From contig NW_026527056.1 of assembly GCF_027744825.2 (NCBI RefSeq), forward strand, positions 1,054,001 through 1,118,000: DNA of 64,000 nt. Reading direction: 5' to 3'. The DNA is from Synchiropus splendidus (taxonomy: Eukaryota > Chordata > Actinopteri > Syngnathiformes > Callionymidae). The notes beneath the pieces were generated by a model, which saw only the letters and a program-made list of their open reading frames with translations, ran no database searches and had not been told where the DNA came from. A program made the translations under genes and the position numbers. Numbering within the stretch: position 1 is the stretch's first letter; every line of letters begins with the position of its first letter. Shown in pieces: positions 62,807 to 64,000 of this stretch.

Positions 62807-62820
62807 GAAAACGCGTTTTC
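62807..62820. other. GAAAACGCGTTTTC palindrome (exemplar)
   Basis: This is a perfect 14-bp dyad at monomer positions 77-90, centred on an MluI site (ACGCGT). Monomers reading TTTTACGC instead of TTTTCTGC keep the inner 12 bp. It is the longest perfect palindrome I found in the consensus. It lies 18 bases after the TTCCGGAA palindrome. Variants such as AACACGATTT (18832) and AAAATGC (3414) break it. Confidence 0.75.
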
Positions 62821-62967
62821 TGCATTGTGGCATAACTATGCAGGGAAGCTTCAGAACATGAAATTTTCACCTCCCACTGTAGTAGAAAGGGTCTTTCTAG
62901 TAGTTGCACATCAAATCTAAGCTGTCTGAAGTGTTTTTCCAAAGTTATCAACATTTTTATGTTTGGC

Positions 62968-63403
62968 GTTCTGAAATCAACGTCATCTCAGGCTGAAAAC
63001 GAGTTTTACGCATTGTGCCATAACTTTGCAGCGAAGCTTCAGAACATGAAATTTTCACCTCCCACTATAGCAGAAAGGGTGTTTCTCGTAGTTGCACATC
63101 AAATCTAAGCTGTCTAAAGAGTTTTTTCAAAGTTATCAATATTTTTATGTTTGGCGTTCCGGAATCGACCTTATCTCAGGCTGAAAACGCGTTTCCTGCA
63201 TTGTGGCATAACTTTGCAGGGAAGCTTCAGAACATCGAATTTTCACTTCCACAATGGCAGAAATGGTCTTTCTAGTAGTTGCACATAAAATCTAAGCTGT
63301 CTGAAGTGTTTTTCCAGAATTATGAACATTTTCATGTTTGGCGTTCCGGAATCGACCTTATCTCAGGCTGAAAACGCGTTTTACGCATTGTGCCATAACT
63401 TTG
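62968..63403 (+). repeat. 3-monomer segment, copy 3 of 3
   Basis: This lies 1,126 bases after copy 2 (six monomers minus two bases). The two missing bases are accounted for by CACTTCCAC and TTTGCATAAAGC, each one base short. The match continues to about 63551. Confidence 0.85.
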
Positions 63404-63551
63404 CATAAAGCTTCAGAACATGAAATTTTCACCTCCCACTATAGCAGAAAGGGTCTTTCTAGTAGTTGCACATCAAATCTAAGCTGTCTGAAGTGTTTTT
63501 CCAAAGTTATCAACACTTTTATGTTTGGCGTTCCGGAATCGACCTTATCTC

Positions 63552-64000
63552 AGGCTGGAAACACGATTTACGCATTCTGCCATAACTTTGCAGGGAAGCT
63601 TCAGAACATGAAATTTTCATATCCCACTATAGCAGAAAGGGTCTTTCTAGTAGTTGCACATCAAATCTAAGCTGTCTGAAGTGTTTTTCCAAAGTTATCA
63701 ACATTTTTACGTTTGGCGTTCCGGAATCGACCTTATCTCAGGCTGAAAACGCGTTTTCTGCATTGTTCCATAACTTTGCAGGGAAGCTTCAGAACATGAA
63801 ATTTTAACCTCCCACTATAGCAGAATGCGTCTTTCTAGTAGTTGCACATCAAATCTAAGCTGTCTGAAGTGTTTTTCCAAAGTTATCAATATTTTTATGT
63901 TTGGCGTTCCGGAACCCACCTTATCTCAGCCTGAAAACGCGTTTTACATATTTTGCCATAACTTTGCAGGGAAGCTTCAGAACATGAAATTATAACACCC
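63552..64000 (+). repeat. Right-edge satellite; array continues beyond window
   Basis: This contains the CACGATTTACGCATTCTG type, a GCAGAATGCGTC type and a final partial monomer (63857-64000) with CAGCCTGAAAACGCG and TTTTACATATTTTGCC. That last monomer matches those at about 52845 and 58674, so the same subfamilies likely continue past the edge. Confidence 0.85.

Larger units (their letters stand above)
62731..62918 (+). repeat. Representative satellite monomer (188 bp)
   Basis: This monomer differs from my hand consensus at about five positions and serves as a reference for the layout. The order is: anchor AAGCTGTCTG (1-10), T-tract (16-20), TTATCAACA-type segment (27-35), T-tract (36-40), CpG-rich core (49-85) holding both palindromes, HindIII site (116-121), ATGAAATTTTCACC-type segment (128-141), CACTATAGCAG-type segment (145-155) and TTTCTAGTAGTTGCACATC-type tail (164-182). 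The monomer length is 2 modulo 3, so any open frame moves to another phase in the next monomer. Confidence 0.95.
1..64000 (+). repeat. 188-bp tandem satellite array, whole window
   Basis: Every stretch aligns to one monomer of about 188 bp, always in the same orientation. Using AAGCTGTCTG as anchor (141, 329, 517 ... 62731, 62919, 63857), the spacing is 188 with small indels. The cumulative drift is only about -16 bases over 339 complete monomers. Partial monomers occupy 1-140 and 63857-64000. The hand-built consensus is about 40% GC. It has a HindIII site (AAGCTT), an 8-bp palindrome TTCCGGAA and a 14-bp palindrome centred on ACGCGT. The length is near a nucleosome repeat, as in many centromeric satellites. 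That it is centromeric is inference: no CENP-A data or flanking sequence is present. I found no gene, RNA gene or transposon interrupting it. The species and any existing satellite name are not recognised. Confidence 0.98.

Noticed and set aside
62875..62885. CACTATAG resembling the end of a T7 phage promoter
   Set aside because: Only eight bases agree, in most monomers. The upstream part of a T7 promoter is absent.
1..64000. CRISPR array
   Set aside because: The period of 188 bp has no short repeat with unique spacers. The whole unit repeats, and there are no cas-like genes.
1..64000. CENP-B box
   Set aside because: I looked for TTCG....A..CGGG on both strands of the consensus and its common variants. 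The CpG core has TTCCGGAATCG but no match to the box.
1..64000. Retrotransposon, LTR or terminal inverted repeat insertion
   Set aside because: Every stretch aligns to the monomer. Small indels (1-7 bases) explain all length changes other than whole-monomer steps.
1..64000. Identification with a named satellite such as Arabidopsis 180-bp, alpha satellite or Drosophila repeats
   Set aside because: The monomer length and sequence do not match those I can recall. A database search with the 62731-62918 monomer would decide it.

Overview
The window is satellite DNA from end to end. A monomer of about 188 bp, roughly 40% GC by hand count of the consensus, is repeated head to tail on one strand. 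The anchor word AAGCTGTCTG (with variants) first starts at 141 and last at 63857. That interval fits 339 complete monomers averaging 187.95 bp, plus partial monomers of 140 bases at the left edge and 144 at the right. I found no unique sequence, no protein gene, no RNA gene, no transposon and no inverted segment.

This is eukaryotic (peri)centromeric or heterochromatic satellite, probably from a genome with CpG methylation such as a plant or vertebrate. The methylation inference rests on the five consensus CpGs, which are all packed into about 37 bp and whose commonest variants are CpG transitions. The species cannot be named from the sequence. The repeat length is close to one nucleosome plus linker, and every intact monomer has a HindIII site. 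Two palindromes stand out: TTCCGGAA and GAAAACGCGTTTTC.

Superimposed on the monomer is patchy higher-order repeat (HOR) structure. From 1 to 12 kb there are interleaved 10-, 17- and 11-monomer blocks. From 13.5 to 15.4 kb there is a 940-bp 5-mer in tandem. From 17 to 23 kb there are 1-, 2- and 3-monomer patches. From 23.87 to 31.58 kb a 20/21-monomer unit of about 3.8 kb is duplicated almost perfectly. From 32 to 38.5 and 41 to 44.5 kb lies a related family containing a 189-bp NcoI variant and a 753-bp 4-mer. From 45 to 48.6 kb the monomers are older and more diverged. From 48.6 to 61.5 kb there are very young 2-, 7- and 31-monomer-spaced duplications with an A-rich variant that lacks the usual ATG. 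From 59 to 64 kb there is a triplicated 3-monomer segment. These patterns fit unequal exchange and conversion-like patching.

Open frames of 60-110 codons recur throughout. They arise because the monomer is poor in stop codons and 188 is not divisible by 3. They are not annotated as genes.
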